Shown here piece by piece: positions 47,538 through 57,409 of a DNA stretch of 64,000 nt. The stretch's first letter is position 1, and each line of letters opens with the position of its first letter. The stretch covers positions 1,736,001 to 1,800,000 of the forward strand of contig NZ_CP121666.1 in assembly GCF_029714325.1 (NCBI RefSeq), given 5' to 3'. A model generated the notes under the pieces. It was given only the letters and a program-made list of their open reading frames with translations, was not told where the DNA came from and ran no database searches. The DNA is from Bradyrhizobium sp. CB1717 (GTDB taxonomy: Bacteria > Pseudomonadota > Alphaproteobacteria > Rhizobiales > Xanthobacteraceae). A program made the translations under genes and the position numbers.

Positions 47538-49874
47538 GTGGCAAATATCAACCAGAAAATTGCGCAGGAGCTTGGGGTTCGGGCGGAGCAGGTCGAGGCG
47601 GCGGTGACGCTGCTCGACGGCGGCGCAACGGTTCCCTTCATCGCCCGCTACCGCAAGGAAGCGACCGGTGCGCTCGACGACGCGCAATTGCGCACCCTGG
47701 AGGAGCGCCTGGTCTACCTGCGCGAGCTCGAGGACCGCCGCAAGGCCATCCTCGAATCGGTCCGCGAGCAGGGCAAGCTCGATGCCGCGCTGGAAGCCAC
47801 CATCATGGCCGCCGACAGCAAGGCCCGCCTGGAAGACATCTATCTGCCGTTCAAGCCGAAGCGCCGCACCAAGGCGGAGATCGCCAAGGAAGCCGGACTC
47901 GAGCCGCTCGCCAATCAGCTCATCGCCGAGCCTGGCAACGATCCGAAGGTCGTGGCGGAAGGCTTCATCAACGCCGAGAAGGGTGTTGCGGATGCTGCCG
48001 CCGCGCTCGACGGCGCCCGCGCCATCCTGGTCGAACGCTTCGACGAGGACGCCGACCTGATCGGCGCGCTTCGCGAAGAGATGTGGACCAACGCGCGAAT
48101 GGCCTCCAAGGTGCGCGACGGCAAGAAGACCGAGGGCGAAAAGTTCGCCGACTATTTCGATTTCTCGGAGCCGCTGACCAGGCTGCCGTCGCACCGCATC
48201 CTCGCGATGTTCCGCGGCGAGAAGGAGGAGATCCTCGATCTCCAGATCCAGCCCGAGGCCGAAGCACCGCCGCCCGGCGTGCCCAGCGCCTATGAACTGA
48301 AGATCATGAAGCGCTTCGGCATCGCCGACCTCAAGCGTGCCGGCGACCGCTGGCTGATCGACACCGTGCGCTGGGCCTGGCGCACCAAGATCCAGGTGCA
48401 TCTCAACATCGACCTGCGCATGCGGCTTTGGAATGCGGCCGAAACCGAGGCGGTGCGCGTGTTCGCCTCCAATCTGCGCGACCTGCTGCTGGCCGCGCCC
48501 GCCGGCACCCGCGCCACCATGGGGCTCGACCCCGGCTACCGCACCGGCGTCAAGGTCGCGGTGACCGACGCCACCGGCAAGGTGGTCGATACTGCGGTGA
48601 TATATCCGCACGAGCCGCAGCGGCAGTGGAATGAGTCGCTGGCGACGCTGGGCCGGCTCGCGATGAAGCATCGCGTCGAGCTGATCGCGATCGGCAACGG
48701 CACCGCCTCGCGTGAGACCGACAAGCTCGCGGGTGATCTCGTCAAGGGCCTCGCCGAGCTGAAGATGAACAAGATCGTGGTGTCGGAAGCCGGCGCGTCG
48801 GTCTATTCGGCCTCGGCCTTCGCCTCGGAGGAATTGCCCGGCCTCGACGTCACCTTGCGCGGTGCGGTCTCGATCGCGCGGCGCCTGCAGGATCCGCTCG
48901 CCGAGCTCGTCAAGATCGAGCCGAAGGCGATCGGCGTCGGCCAGTATCAGCACGACCTCGGCCAGGCCAAGCTCGCCAAATCGCTCGATGCCGTGGTGGA
49001 AGACTGCGTGAACGCCGTCGGCGTCGACGTCAACACCGCTTCGGCCCCGCTGCTCGCGCGCGTGTCGGGCGTCGGCTCGGGCCTTGCCCAGAGCATCGTG
49101 GCGCATCGCGACGCCAACGGCCCGTTCAAGTCGCGCAAGGCGCTCAAGGACGTGCCGCGGCTGGGTCCGAAGGCGTTCGAGCAGTGCGCGGGCTTTTTGC
49201 GCATCCTCGGCGGCGAGGACCCGCTCGACGCGTCAGGCGTGCATCCCGAAGCCTATCCGGTGGTGCGACGCATTCTCGAGGCGACCAAGAGCGACATCAA
49301 GGCGCTGATCGGCAGCAGCGAGATCGTGCGCACGCTGAAGCCGAAGGATTTTGTCGACGAGACCTTCGGCCTGCCGACCGTCACCGACATCCTGCGCGAG
49401 TTGGAAAAGCCCGGCCGCGACCCGCGTCCGGCATTCAAGGCCGCCGTGTTCAAGGAAGGCGTCGAGGAGATCAAGGATCTCAAGAAGGGCATGATCCTCG
49501 AGGGCACCGTGACCAACGTCGCCGCTTTCGGCGCCTTCGTCGACATCGGCGTGCACCAGGATGGCCTCGTCCATATCTCGGCGATGTCGAAGAATTTCAT
49601 CAAGGATCCGCGCGAGGTGGTGAAGCCTGGCGACATCGTCAAGGTGAAGGTGCTGGACTTCGAGGTCGCCCGCAAGCGCATCTCGCTGACGCTGCGGCTC
49701 GACGACGAGGTCGGCGCCAAGAAAGACGCCCCCGGCATGCAGCGCGACAACGGCCAGCGCAACGCGAGCCGCATGACCTCGTCCGCGCCGCGCAAGCAGG
49801 AATCCTCCGGCGGCGGCGCGCTTGCCGAGGCCATGCGCAGGGCTGCGGAGAAGAGCAACGGGAAGCGGGCGTGA
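47538..49874 (+). CDS. tex: Tex-family RNA-binding protein
   Basis: 778 residues. Order of domains: Tex N-terminal helical domain ([15 protein letters not shown]), YqgF-like fold ([18 protein letters not shown]), helix-hairpin-helix ([15 protein letters not shown]) and C-terminal S1 RNA-binding domain (about 650-720, [24 protein letters not shown]). A Gly/Ser/Arg-rich tail follows. It is thought to work in transcription or RNA metabolism. The start is GTG 47538 with a GAGGGA site 7 bases upstream. Confidence 0.96.
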   Translation: MANINQKIAQELGVRAEQVEAAVTLLDGGATVPFIARYRKEATGALDDAQLRTLEERLVYLRELEDRRKAILESVREQGKLDAALEATIMAADSKARLEDIYLPFKPKRRTKAEIAKEAGLEPLANQLIAEPGNDPKVVAEGFINAEKGVADAAAALDGARAILVERFDEDADLIGALREEMWTNARMASKVRDGKKTEGEKFADYFDFSEPLTRLPSHRILAMFRGEKEEILDLQIQPEAEAPPPGVPSAYELKIMKRFGIADLKRAGDRWLIDTVRWAWRTKIQVHLNIDLRMRLWNAAETEAVRVFASNLRDLLLAAPAGTRATMGLDPGYRTGVKVAVTDATGKVVDTAVIYPHEPQRQWNESLATLGRLAMKHRVELIAIGNGTASRETDKLAGDLVKGLAELKMNKIVVSEAGASVYSASAFASEELPGLDVTLRGAVSIARRLQDPLAELVKIEPKAIGVGQYQHDLGQAKLAKSLDAVVEDCVNAVGVDVNTASAPLLARVSGVGSGLAQSIVAHRDANGPFKSRKALKDVPRLGPKAFEQCAGFLRILGGEDPLDASGVHPEAYPVVRRILEATKSDIKALIGSSEIVRTLKPKDFVDETFGLPTVTDILRELEKPGRDPRPAFKAAVFKEGVEEIKDLKKGMILEGTVTNVAAFGAFVDIGVHQDGLVHISAMSKNFIKDPREVVKPGDIVKVKVLDFEVARKRISLTLRLDDEVGAKKDAPGMQRDNGQRNASRMTSSAPRKQESSGGGALAEAMRRAAEKSNGKRA

Positions 49875-49879
49875 ATCTT

Positions 49880-49911
49880 CAACCTCTCCCCGCTCTTTGC
49901 GGGGAGAGGTT
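49880..49911. repeat. Short palindromic repeat (family C core)
   Basis: aacctctccccgc and gcggggagaggt arms around a short loop, just after the tex stop codon. It lacks a T-run, so it is probably a repeat rather than a terminator. Confidence 0.65.
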
Positions 49912-49944
49912 AGCTGCTCGACGTATGGAAAACTCTCTCCACGT

Positions 49945-50032
49945 CGTCATTGCGAGCGCAGCGAAGCAATCCAGATTTCCGCCGCGGAAACAGTCTGGAT
50001 TGCTTCGTCGCAAGGGCTCCTCGCAATGACGA
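49945..50032. repeat. Palindromic intergenic repeat (family F)
   Basis: Outer arms cgtcattgcgag and ctcgcaatgacg, inner gaagcaatccaga / tctggattgcttc. A nearly identical copy in the same direction lies at 59749-59836. Confidence 0.9.
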
Positions 50033-50170
50033 GGAGAGAGCGGAGCTCCGCTTCCCTAACTTCCGCGTCAGAATCTGGCGCGTTTGTAAGTTGAAGGTGC
50101 GTGTCCCTTCCTCTCATCTGATCCTTCTGACGCGGCAGAAATACCGCCGCGCAGCACGGAGGATGCTTCG

Positions 50171-50701
50171 ATGGACAACAGGCTTCTCAAAGGCCTCACT
50201 GCGGTGACGGTCGCCGCGATGATGGCGCTCGGTTCACCAGTGCTCGCCCGTGGCGGCATGGGTGGCGGAGGTCACGGCGGCTTCGGCGGTGGTGGCCATG
50301 GCGGCTTTGGCGGCGGTGGCCACTTCGGTGGTGGTGGCATGCATGTCGGCGGTGGCGGCATGGGTGGCGGCGGCATGCGATTTGGCGGGATGGGCGGCGC
50401 CCATTTCGGTGGTGCCCGCTTCGTTGGTTCGCCGATGGCCGCCCGCGCCGCCATCGGCCCCCGCTTTGCCGGAGCCCCGCTGGCGACCCGCGCCGCCTTC
50501 GGACCGCGGTTTGCCGGCACGGGCTGGCACGGCAGGCCCTTCATCGGCCGCCATGCCTTCTTCCACCGTCATCACTTCCGTCGGTTCGCCTTCGTCGGCG
50601 CGCCGTTCATCTATGCCAACTACTACGACGACGGCTGCTGGCGCAGGAGCTGGACGCCCTATGGGTGGCAATGGGTCAATGTGTGCGGAGACTATTGGTA
50701 G
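50171..50701 (+). CDS. Exported Gly/His-rich protein
   Basis: 176 residues. A signal peptide (about 1-26, ending VLA) is followed by a repeat zone of GGGGHGGF units to about residue 80. Then come Ala/Arg-rich segments and an aromatic C-terminus with HRHHFRRFAF and YGWQWVNVCGDYW. A GGAGG site 8 bases before ATG 50171 fixes the start. The His-rich tail may bind metal. Proteins like this occur widely in Rhizobiales with unknown role. It precedes a two-component operon by 100 bases. Confidence 0.75.
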   Translation: MDNRLLKGLTAVTVAAMMALGSPVLARGGMGGGGHGGFGGGGHGGFGGGGHFGGGGMHVGGGGMGGGGMRFGGMGGAHFGGARFVGSPMAARAAIGPRFAGAPLATRAAFGPRFAGTGWHGRPFIGRHAFFHRHHFRRFAFVGAPFIYANYYDDGCWRRSWTPYGWQWVNVCGDYW

Positions 50702-50801
50702 TCGCATCGCCGTACCGCACCATTGTCGCGATCGCCATCGGGCAGTTCCGCTCAGCCCCGGAACGGGATAGTCTGGTGGCGATCGTCGCGCGGAGTTTCG
50801 C

Positions 50802-51494
50802 ATGACCGGAGGTCACCGCCGCATCCTGGTCGTCGAGGACGATCCGGAAACCGCAGGCCAGCTCGTCGAGGAGCTGACGACCTCTGGCTATGACGTCGAT
50901 CTCGCCGCCACCGGGCGCGAGGCCCTCAGCCACGGCGTCGCGCGCGACTATGCCGTGATCACCATCGACCGCATGCTGCCCGACATCGACGGCATCACCG
51001 TGATGCGCCAGTTGCGCGACGACGGCATTGCAGCGCCCTTCCTGATCATCTCCGCGCTCGGCGAGGTCGACGACCGCGTCCGGGGCTTGCGCGCCGGCGG
51101 CGACGACTATCTGGTCAAGCCGTTTTCCTTCGTCGAGCTGCTGGCGCGGCTGGAGGCCCTGGGCCGGCGCAGCGACACCATCGCCAAGGAGACGCTGCTG
51201 CGCGTCGGCGACCTCGCCATCGACCTGATCGCACGTAGCGCCAGCCGCCGCGGCCGCAAGATTCCGCTGCTGCCGCGCGAATTCCAGCTGCTCGAATATC
51301 TCGTCCGCAACGAGGGCCGCGTCGTCTCCCGCGCGATGCTGCTCCAGCACGTCTGGGACCTGCATTTCGATCCTTCCACCAACATCATCGACGTCTATGT
51401 CGGCCGCGTCCGCCGCAAGGTCGACGATGCCCAGGCCTATCCGCTGATCCATACCATCCGCGGCATCGGATATTGCCTCCGTGCTCCTGGCTAA
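50802..51494 (+). CDS. OmpR/PhoB-family response regulator
   Basis: 230 residues: receiver with VVEDD, phospho-acceptor Asp in VITIDRMLP and Lys in LVKPFSF, then a winged-helix DNA-binding domain ending NIIDVYVGRVRRKVD. It overlaps the kinase gene by 14 bases, so the two are translationally coupled. Confidence 0.95.
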   Translation: MTGGHRRILVVEDDPETAGQLVEELTTSGYDVDLAATGREALSHGVARDYAVITIDRMLPDIDGITVMRQLRDDGIAAPFLIISALGEVDDRVRGLRAGGDDYLVKPFSFVELLARLEALGRRSDTIAKETLLRVGDLAIDLIARSASRRGRKIPLLPREFQLLEYLVRNEGRVVSRAMLLQHVWDLHFDPSTNIIDVYVGRVRRKVDDAQAYPLIHTIRGIGYCLRAPG

Positions 51495-52563
51495 GACGCT
51501 CCGCTCCTCGACCTTCCGTCTGGCGCTGATGGCGATCGCGGCATTCGGGCTGATCGTCGCGGCGATCATGGCCTACGTCTATGTCGGCACGATCGGCTAT
51601 GTGCAAAGCCGCGTCGGTGACGCCGGCGATCACAGCGGCTTCACCGGCATGATCGAGCTCGCGATGGTCGCGGTCGCCGTGCTGCTCCTCGTCCTCGCCG
51701 GCCTTGCGGCGGTGCTGGTGACGCGGCGCACGGTCGGGCGGATCGAGGAGATCAACGCGACCAGCCGTGCCATCATGCTGTCCGGCCTCGACCGGCGCAT
51801 CCCGTTGCGCGGCAGCCACGACGAGTGGGACCGTGTCGCCGAAAACCTCAACCAGATGCTGGACCGCATCGAGACGCTGATGGGCGAGGTCAAGCAGGTC
51901 AGCGACAACGTCGCCCACGATTTGCGCACGCCGCTGACGCGCATGCGCGGCCGGCTCGAGAAGGCCTATCATACGCCGCGCAACAGCGAGGCCGACGCGG
52001 CGCTGATCGGCGACACCATCGCCGATCTCGATGCCGTGCTCGGCATGTTCGCCTCCATCACGCGAATCTCGGAGATCGAGACCCGCGCACGCCGGAGCGC
52101 CTTTCGTGCGTTGAACCTGACCGAGATCGCCGGCGAGGTCGTCGAGCTCTACGACGCCGCCGCCGAACAGGTCGCAACCCGCCTCAGTCTCGACGGCGAC
52201 CGCGAAGTGCCGATCACGGGCGACCGAGACCTGCTGTTCGACGCCGTCGCCAATCTCGTCGACAACGCGATCAAGCACGGCCGCAAGGGCGGGCAGGTGA
52301 CGGTGACCTGCCGCAGCGCCGATGGTGGCGCGGTGATCGCGATCGCCGACGACGGACCGGGCATTCCCACCGAGGCGCGCGATCACGTCTTCAAGCGCTT
52401 CTACCGGCTCGAGCAGAGCCGCTACACGCCGGGCAACGGCCTCGGTCTCAGCCTCGTCGCCGCCGTCGCGCGCCTTCATGGCGCCGAGATTGCACTGCAT
52501 GAGAATGCGCCGGGTCTGACCGTCCGGTTGCGGTTTCCGCATACCGGCACCCAACTTGCATGA
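51481..52563 (+). CDS. Sensor histidine kinase
   Basis: 360 residues. Two membrane helices near the N-terminus (about 13-37 and 58-80) enclose only a short periplasmic loop, so the stimulus may be membrane-related. HAMP follows. The phospho-acceptor His lies in NVAHDLRTPLTR (about residue 146). The ATPase domain has the N-box LVDNAIKHG and the G-boxes DDGPGIP and GNGLGLS. The GTG start at 51481 lies inside the response regulator gene. It is the cognate kinase of that regulator. Confidence 0.94.
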   Translation: MLLAKTLRSSTFRLALMAIAAFGLIVAAIMAYVYVGTIGYVQSRVGDAGDHSGFTGMIELAMVAVAVLLLVLAGLAAVLVTRRTVGRIEEINATSRAIMLSGLDRRIPLRGSHDEWDRVAENLNQMLDRIETLMGEVKQVSDNVAHDLRTPLTRMRGRLEKAYHTPRNSEADAALIGDTIADLDAVLGMFASITRISEIETRARRSAFRALNLTEIAGEVVELYDAAAEQVATRLSLDGDREVPITGDRDLLFDAVANLVDNAIKHGRKGGQVTVTCRSADGGAVIAIADDGPGIPTEARDHVFKRFYRLEQSRYTPGNGLGLSLVAAVARLHGAEIALHENAPGLTVRLRFPHTGTQLA

Positions 52564-52592
52564 TCGCCCTGGTATCGAGTGGAAGTCCTGCA

Positions 52593-53834
52593 ATGTCCCG
52601 CCTGCCAGACCTCGTCATCACCAACGCCCGCACGCGCAGCCGCGAGATCGTCGACATTGGAATCACCGATGGCGTGATCACCGCAATCGGCAGCCGGCTG
52701 CAGACCGGCGCCCAATCCTTCGTCGATGCCCGCGGCGGTCTGGTCACGCCCGCTTTCGTCAATCCGCATCTGCATCTCTGCAAGGTCTGGACCCTGCCGA
52801 TGATGTCGGAGGCGGCGCTCGCGGCCTATCAGGGCGGCGGCATGAGCGAGGCGGCGAAGGCGGTCGAGCTCGCCGCGGTGGTGAAGAACAACTATGACGC
52901 GTCCTGGATCGTCCCGAACGCGCGGCGTGCGGTGGCGCTCGCCGCGCTCCACGGCAATCTCCACATCCGCGCCTTCGCCGATGTCGACACCAAGGCCCGG
53001 CTCGAGGGTATCAAGGCGCTGCTCGCCATTCGCGAGGAATTTCGCGGCATCGTCGATATTCAGGTCGTGGCCTTCCCGCAGGACGGCCTGCTTCGCGAGC
53101 CCGGCGCGGACGATCTGATGCGCAAGGCGATGACGCTCGGGGCCGATATCGTCGGCGGCATCCCCTGGATCGAAGCCGATGAAGAGGACCGGCGTCGCCA
53201 CATCGATTTCTGCTTCGACCTTGCGGCCCAGCACGGGGCCGACGTCTCGATGCTGCTGGATGATGTCGGCGACGCCAATATGCGCACGCTCGACATGATG
53301 GCGCGCGCGGTGATCGCCCGCGGCGTCGAGGGCCGGGCGCTCGCGCATCATTGCCGGGCGATGGCGCTCTATCCCGACAATTACCTCCGCGAATTGATGG
53401 GGCTGCTCGGAAAGGCCCGCGTCAGCGTCGTGAGCAATCCCCACAACGGGCCGCTGCATGCGCGCGTGAAGGAGCTGCTGGCCGCCGACATCAATGTCTG
53501 CCTCGGCCAGGACGATATCTCCGACGCCTATTATCCGCTTGGCCGCAACAACATGCTGGAAGTGGCGTTCCTCGCCTCGCATCTGCTCTGGATGACCGGG
53601 AAGAGCGAGCTCGAGACGCTCTACGACATGATCACCACGCGCGCAGCGACGGCGATGAATCTGGAACGCTACGGCCTCGGGCTCGGCTGCGCGGCCAATC
53701 TCGTCATCCTCGAGCAGGGCGACGTCACCGAGGCGCTGCGTTTCCACAGCCCCCCGCGCGTCGTCATCAGCCACGGCCGCGTCGTCGACACCGACCGCAT
53801 GCGCGCGCTGGCGCAGATTGCCGTCGGCGATTGA
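52593..53834 (+). CDS. Cytosine deaminase-like amidohydrolase
   Basis: 413 residues of the amidohydrolase superfamily. It has the metal motif in FVNPHLHLCK, HxH-type residues, DIQVVAFPQDG as in cytosine deaminase (CodA) and triazine aminohydrolase AtzC, and a late metal-ligand Asp in CLGQDD. It should deaminate or hydrolyse a cytosine-like or aminotriazine-like ring. It does not overlap the kinase gene upstream; the start at ATG 52593 is 29 bases after its stop codon. Confidence 0.85.
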   Translation: MSRLPDLVITNARTRSREIVDIGITDGVITAIGSRLQTGAQSFVDARGGLVTPAFVNPHLHLCKVWTLPMMSEAALAAYQGGGMSEAAKAVELAAVVKNNYDASWIVPNARRAVALAALHGNLHIRAFADVDTKARLEGIKALLAIREEFRGIVDIQVVAFPQDGLLREPGADDLMRKAMTLGADIVGGIPWIEADEEDRRRHIDFCFDLAAQHGADVSMLLDDVGDANMRTLDMMARAVIARGVEGRALAHHCRAMALYPDNYLRELMGLLGKARVSVVSNPHNGPLHARVKELLAADINVCLGQDDISDAYYPLGRNNMLEVAFLASHLLWMTGKSELETLYDMITTRAATAMNLERYGLGLGCAANLVILEQGDVTEALRFHSPPRVVISHGRVVDTDRMRALAQIAVGD

Positions 53835-53844
53835 TCCACGCCGC

Positions 53845-54216
53845 TCAGAGCTCGATCACGCCGCGGCGTGCCGCATGCGCGACCGCATCGGTGCGGCCGG
53901 TGGCATCCAGCTTGTCGAGCAGCGAACCGACATGGAATTTCACGGTGTGTACGGAGATGCCGAGCTGACGCGCGATCATCTTGTTGGACGAGCCCTCGGC
54001 CATCAGCGCCAGCACGTCGAGCTCGCGCTGCGTCAGCGCGATGTCCTCAGGCATGCTGCGCGGATCGCGGGCGACGACCGTCGCCGCGGCCTGCTCACCG
54101 GGCCCGGCGAGGCGAATCCCGCTGACATTGCCGAGCAGCGCCGTCAGGCGATCGGCCAGCGCAGGATCGTCGATCTCCAGCGCGAGCACGATCTCGGCGG
54201 TCTTGTCCGCGCTCAC
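53845..54216 (-). CDS. LuxR-type DNA-binding regulator with short N-terminus
   Basis: 123 residues. The C-terminal LuxR/FixJ helix-turn-helix is clear (LTQRELDVLALMAEG, MIARQLGISVHTVKFHVGSLL). The N-terminal 50 residues are too short for a full receiver domain and lack a phospho-acceptor context. Its ATG overlaps the stop of the HtrA-like gene by 4 bases, so the two are translationally coupled. It converges on the deaminase gene. Confidence 0.88.
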   Translation of the reverse strand: MSADKTAEIVLALEIDDPALADRLTALLGNVSGIRLAGPGEQAAATVVARDPRSMPEDIALTQRELDVLALMAEGSSNKMIARQLGISVHTVKFHVGSLLDKLDATGRTDAVAHAARRGVIEL

Positions 54217-55079
54217 GCCTCCGGCCTCTCGCCGACCGTGACCTTGAAGCTGACCGGCTCGCCGCCGCGGCGCACCGCGACATCGACCACGGCGCCGACG
54301 CTGGCCGGACCCAGCGTCCGCGACAGCGCGCGCACGCCTGACAGTTTCTGGTCGTTGACTGCGACGATCACATCGCCCTGGCGGATGCCGGCCGCGGCCG
54401 AAGGTCCGGCCTTGTCGACATTCATCACCATCGCACCGATGCCGTCGTCGAGCCGCACCGGCTGGAGCCCGAGGCCGAGATATCCGCGGGCGATGCGGCC
54501 GCGCGTCTCGAGCTGCGGAGCGATGCGCTCGATCGTCGCGGTCGGAATGACGAGCACTCGCCGCGGCCCGAGCACGGCCATGCCGAAGGCTGCGCCCGAT
54601 GCGTCGAGCGCCAGGCCGCCCTGCTGGCTTTCGCGCAGACGGACGTCGAGCTCGATCCGGGCATCGATGTCGCCCCCGCGCAAGGAGCGCCAGCTCTTGC
54701 CGGACGCCGAGATCATCCCGAGCGCCGCGCTCGGCGTCTCGCGATGGGTGGCGACAACGATTGACAACGCGCCGAGCGGCGGGACCGTGGCGGCGAGCTT
54801 GACCGGCGTGAGAGCGATGTTGGCGCGGAGCAGCGCGATGTCGGTCGTATGGTCGCGGCCGGCGATCGTGGCGGCGACCCGACCGCCGTCGTCGAGGCCG
54901 ATCTCGACCTCGCCCTCGTCGGCCAGTGCCTCGTCGGCGGTGACGATCAGGCCGCTCTTCCAGACGAAGCCGGTCGAGCGGGAGCGATGCGAATGCACGG
55001 AGACGACGGACGGCGCGGTGCGCGCCACCACGTCCGCGAGCGCGGACGACAGTGAGGACAGGGGGCTGAGATCGGTCAT
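54213..55079 (-). CDS. HtrA/DegP-like protein lacking catalytic His and Ser, with PDZ domain
   Basis: 288 residues. The trypsin-like fold of HtrA proteases is recognisable (STGFVWKSGLIVTADEAL; RDHTTDIALLR), and a C-terminal PDZ domain follows (RGYLGLGLQPV ... AAAGIRQGDVIVAVND). The catalytic His (usually in TNxHV) reads ADEAL and the catalytic Ser (usually GNSGGP) reads ESQQGGL, so only the Asp remains. No signal peptide is seen with start ATG 55079. It is probably a non-proteolytic binding protein. Coupled to the LuxR-type gene. Confidence 0.82.
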   Translation of the reverse strand: MTDLSPLSSLSSALADVVARTAPSVVSVHSHRSRSTGFVWKSGLIVTADEALADEGEVEIGLDDGGRVAATIAGRDHTTDIALLRANIALTPVKLAATVPPLGALSIVVATHRETPSAALGMISASGKSWRSLRGGDIDARIELDVRLRESQQGGLALDASGAAFGMAVLGPRRVLVIPTATIERIAPQLETRGRIARGYLGLGLQPVRLDDGIGAMVMNVDKAGPSAAAGIRQGDVIVAVNDQKLSGVRALSRTLGPASVGAVVDVAVRRGGEPVSFKVTVGERPEA

Positions 55080-55272
55080 GGCGGGCTCCTGTAAGTTGTC
55101 CTCAATCTGGGATGCCGCGAGCGATTGCGAAACTGGCCGGGTGGCCAGGAAAGAGGCAGGCCTCCGTAGGACCACGGCCGACGAACATGTGATTGGGAGC
55201 GCCTCACGGGAACGTGTAGCAATCCCGAAAATTGCGCCCTATGGCCTCAAGGATTTCAGCGAGCCCCGACTG

Positions 55273-56238
55273 ATGACCATCGATCTCACCCGCCGCACCC
55301 TGCTTCACCTCGCCGGTGCCACCTCGCTTGCGATGGCGGCCGCAGCCGCGGCGCGTGCCGAGGGCAACCCGCAGGGCGGCGGCCCGACCTATGCCAGCCG
55401 CACGCCGATGCGGGTCGGCATGGTGACGCTCCGGGTCAAGAATCTCGATACGGTTGCCGACTACTACCGCGACGTGATCGGGCTCACCGTTATGGACCGC
55501 TCGGCAGCGGGCGCGAAGCTCGGCACTGGCGGCATCACGCTGCTGGTGCTGGAAGCCCGTCCCGATGCCGCGATTGAATCGCGCAGCGCCGCCGGCCTCT
55601 ACCACACCGCCTTCCTGATGCCGACCCGCAAGGACCTCGCACGCTGGCTGGTCCACGCCGCCTCGCACCGCGTGAAGCTGTCGGGCTTTGCCGATCACCT
55701 CGTCAGCGAATCCGTCTATCTCGACGACCCCGAAGGCAACGGCATCGAGGTCTATGCCGATCGCGATCCCTCGCAGTGGCAGTGGAGCGAGGGCAGCGTG
55801 AAGATGGCGACGGACGAGCTCAACATTCCCGATTTGCTGTCGCTGACCAATACGCGCGTCCCTGATTACGCCAAGGCGCCGGACGGTATGCGCGTCGGCC
55901 ACATGCATCTGCGCGTCGGCGATCTCGCCGAGGCCGAGCGATTCTATCACGGCACGGTCGGCCTCGACCCGACGCGCAAGCGCAACGGCGCGGCGTTCCT
56001 GTCGTCAGGGCGCTATCACCATCACCTCGGCATGAATGTCTGGCAGAGCCAGGGCGCCGGCCAGCGCGACGATTCCACGACCGGTCTTGCCTGGTTCTCG
56101 CTGGTGATGGCGAAGCAGGAGCTGCTCGCCGCGCAGGAAGAGCGCCTGCGCAAGGGCGGTGTGAACGTCACGGCGCTAAGCAACGGCGTGGAGGCGATCG
56201 ATCCCTGGGGCACGCGGGTACGCTTGCTCAAGGTTTGA
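55273..56238 (+). CDS. VOC-superfamily protein with Tat-like signal, CatE-like
   Basis: 321 residues. The N-terminus has a twin-arginine-like [11 protein letters not shown] followed by a hydrophobic stretch and an Ala-rich end (ARAEG), which suggests export. Two vicinal-oxygen-chelate domains follow ([16 protein letters not shown] and [16 protein letters not shown]). The segment [18 protein letters not shown] fits the CatE/glyoxalase group of ring-cleavage dioxygenases and related proteins. Substrate unknown. The start at ATG 55273 is supported by the signal; the much longer open frame upstream is not coding. Confidence 0.82.
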   Translation: MTIDLTRRTLLHLAGATSLAMAAAAAARAEGNPQGGGPTYASRTPMRVGMVTLRVKNLDTVADYYRDVIGLTVMDRSAAGAKLGTGGITLLVLEARPDAAIESRSAAGLYHTAFLMPTRKDLARWLVHAASHRVKLSGFADHLVSESVYLDDPEGNGIEVYADRDPSQWQWSEGSVKMATDELNIPDLLSLTNTRVPDYAKAPDGMRVGHMHLRVGDLAEAERFYHGTVGLDPTRKRNGAAFLSSGRYHHHLGMNVWQSQGAGQRDDSTTGLAWFSLVMAKQELLAAQEERLRKGGVNVTALSNGVEAIDPWGTRVRLLKV

Positions 56239-56294
56239 TCGCCGGGACGGGGGTTGCTAATACCTCTGGGGTGCCAGCTTCCGGAGCCCCCGAC

Positions 56295-57170
56295 ATGTCC
56301 GAATTCCACGGCGTCTTTCCCTACCTCGTCTCCCCCGTCGATGCGGACGGCACGGTGCGGACGAACGTGCTCGCAAAGCTCTGCGACGACCTGATCGGTG
56401 CCGGCGTGCACGGACTGACGCCGCTCGGTTCGACCGGCGAGTTCGCTTATCTCAATGCCGCGCAGCGGAGCGCGATCGTGCAGACCACGATCGAAGCCGC
56501 AAAGGGCCGCGTGCCGGTCGTGGCCGGCGTCGCCTCCACCTCGACCGCGGATGCGGTGGCGCAGGCACGGGCCTATCAGAAGCTCGGTGCCGACGGCATC
56601 CTGGCGATCCTGGAAGCCTATTTCCCGCTCGCCGATGCCCAGGTCGAATCCTACTTCCGCGCCATCGCGGACGCCGTGGACATTCCCGTTGTCATCTACA
56701 CCAATCCGCAATTCCAGCGCTCCGACCTCACCCTCGACGTGATCGCGCGGCTCGCGGAGCATCCGCGCATCGGCTACATCAAGGACGCCTCGACCAACAC
56801 CGGCCGGCTGCTCTCGATCATGAACCGCTGCGGCGATGGTTTGCGCGTGTTCTCGGCCTCCGCCCATATTCCGGCGGCGGTCATGCTGATCGGCGGGCTC
56901 GGCTGGATGGCGGGTCCGGCCTGCATCATCCCGCGCCAGAGCGTTAAGCTCTACGACCTCTGCAGGGCCGGCCGCTGGGACGAGGCCATGGTGCTCCAGC
57001 GCCGGCTCTGGCGCATCAACGAAGCCTTCGCCCGCTTCAACCTCGCCGCCTGCATCAAGGCCGGCCTTGCAATTCAGGGCTACGACATCGGCGATCCCGT
57101 CCCGCCACAGGCCCCGCTGACGGCCGATGCGCGCAAGGTGGTGGAAGCGGCGCTCCGGGAGCTGGCGTAG
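56295..57170 (+). CDS. DapA-family (dihydrodipicolinate synthase/NAL) aldolase
   Basis: 291-residue class I aldolase. The Schiff-base lysine lies in YIKDAST (about 163), the catalytic Tyr in VIYTNPQ (about 135), and GSTGEF is the substrate-carboxylate motif. Members cleave or form keto-acids in many pathways and this one need not act in lysine synthesis. It starts 56 bases after the VOC gene on the same strand and may be co-transcribed with it. Confidence 0.9.
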   Translation: MSEFHGVFPYLVSPVDADGTVRTNVLAKLCDDLIGAGVHGLTPLGSTGEFAYLNAAQRSAIVQTTIEAAKGRVPVVAGVASTSTADAVAQARAYQKLGADGILAILEAYFPLADAQVESYFRAIADAVDIPVVIYTNPQFQRSDLTLDVIARLAEHPRIGYIKDASTNTGRLLSIMNRCGDGLRVFSASAHIPAAVMLIGGLGWMAGPACIIPRQSVKLYDLCRAGRWDEAMVLQRRLWRINEAFARFNLAACIKAGLAIQGYDIGDPVPPQAPLTADARKVVEAALRELA

Positions 57171-57189
57171 CGAGTGGTCGTCCCCATGA

Positions 57190-57279
57190 TGGGTGGGCAA
57201 AGCGTAGCGTGCCCACCATTTGCCCGTTGTTGAGAGTGGTGGGCACGGCGCGCGAAGAGCGCGCCTTTGCCCACCCTAC
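57190..57279. repeat. Palindromic intergenic repeat (family B)
   Basis: Arms gggtgggcaaagc and ctttgcccaccc with inner gtgcccacca / tggtgggcac. Relative of 8246-8333. Confidence 0.85.
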
Positions 57280-57409
57280 GGAATCGCAGATTTAACGGAC
57301 GGCATGCCGAAATCGTGGATATCCCGCCCAAAACCGCGGCTGGCATGCCCCTGATCGATCCGCTAAAAGGCTGCCCGCAGTTTCGAAAAGACCCTGAGGA
57401 CCCCACGGA

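Noticed and set aside
53818..56238. An 806-codon open frame covering several genes
   Set aside because: Only its last 321 codons are coding (VOC protein from ATG 55273). The rest reads as high-GC shadow across two minus-strand genes.
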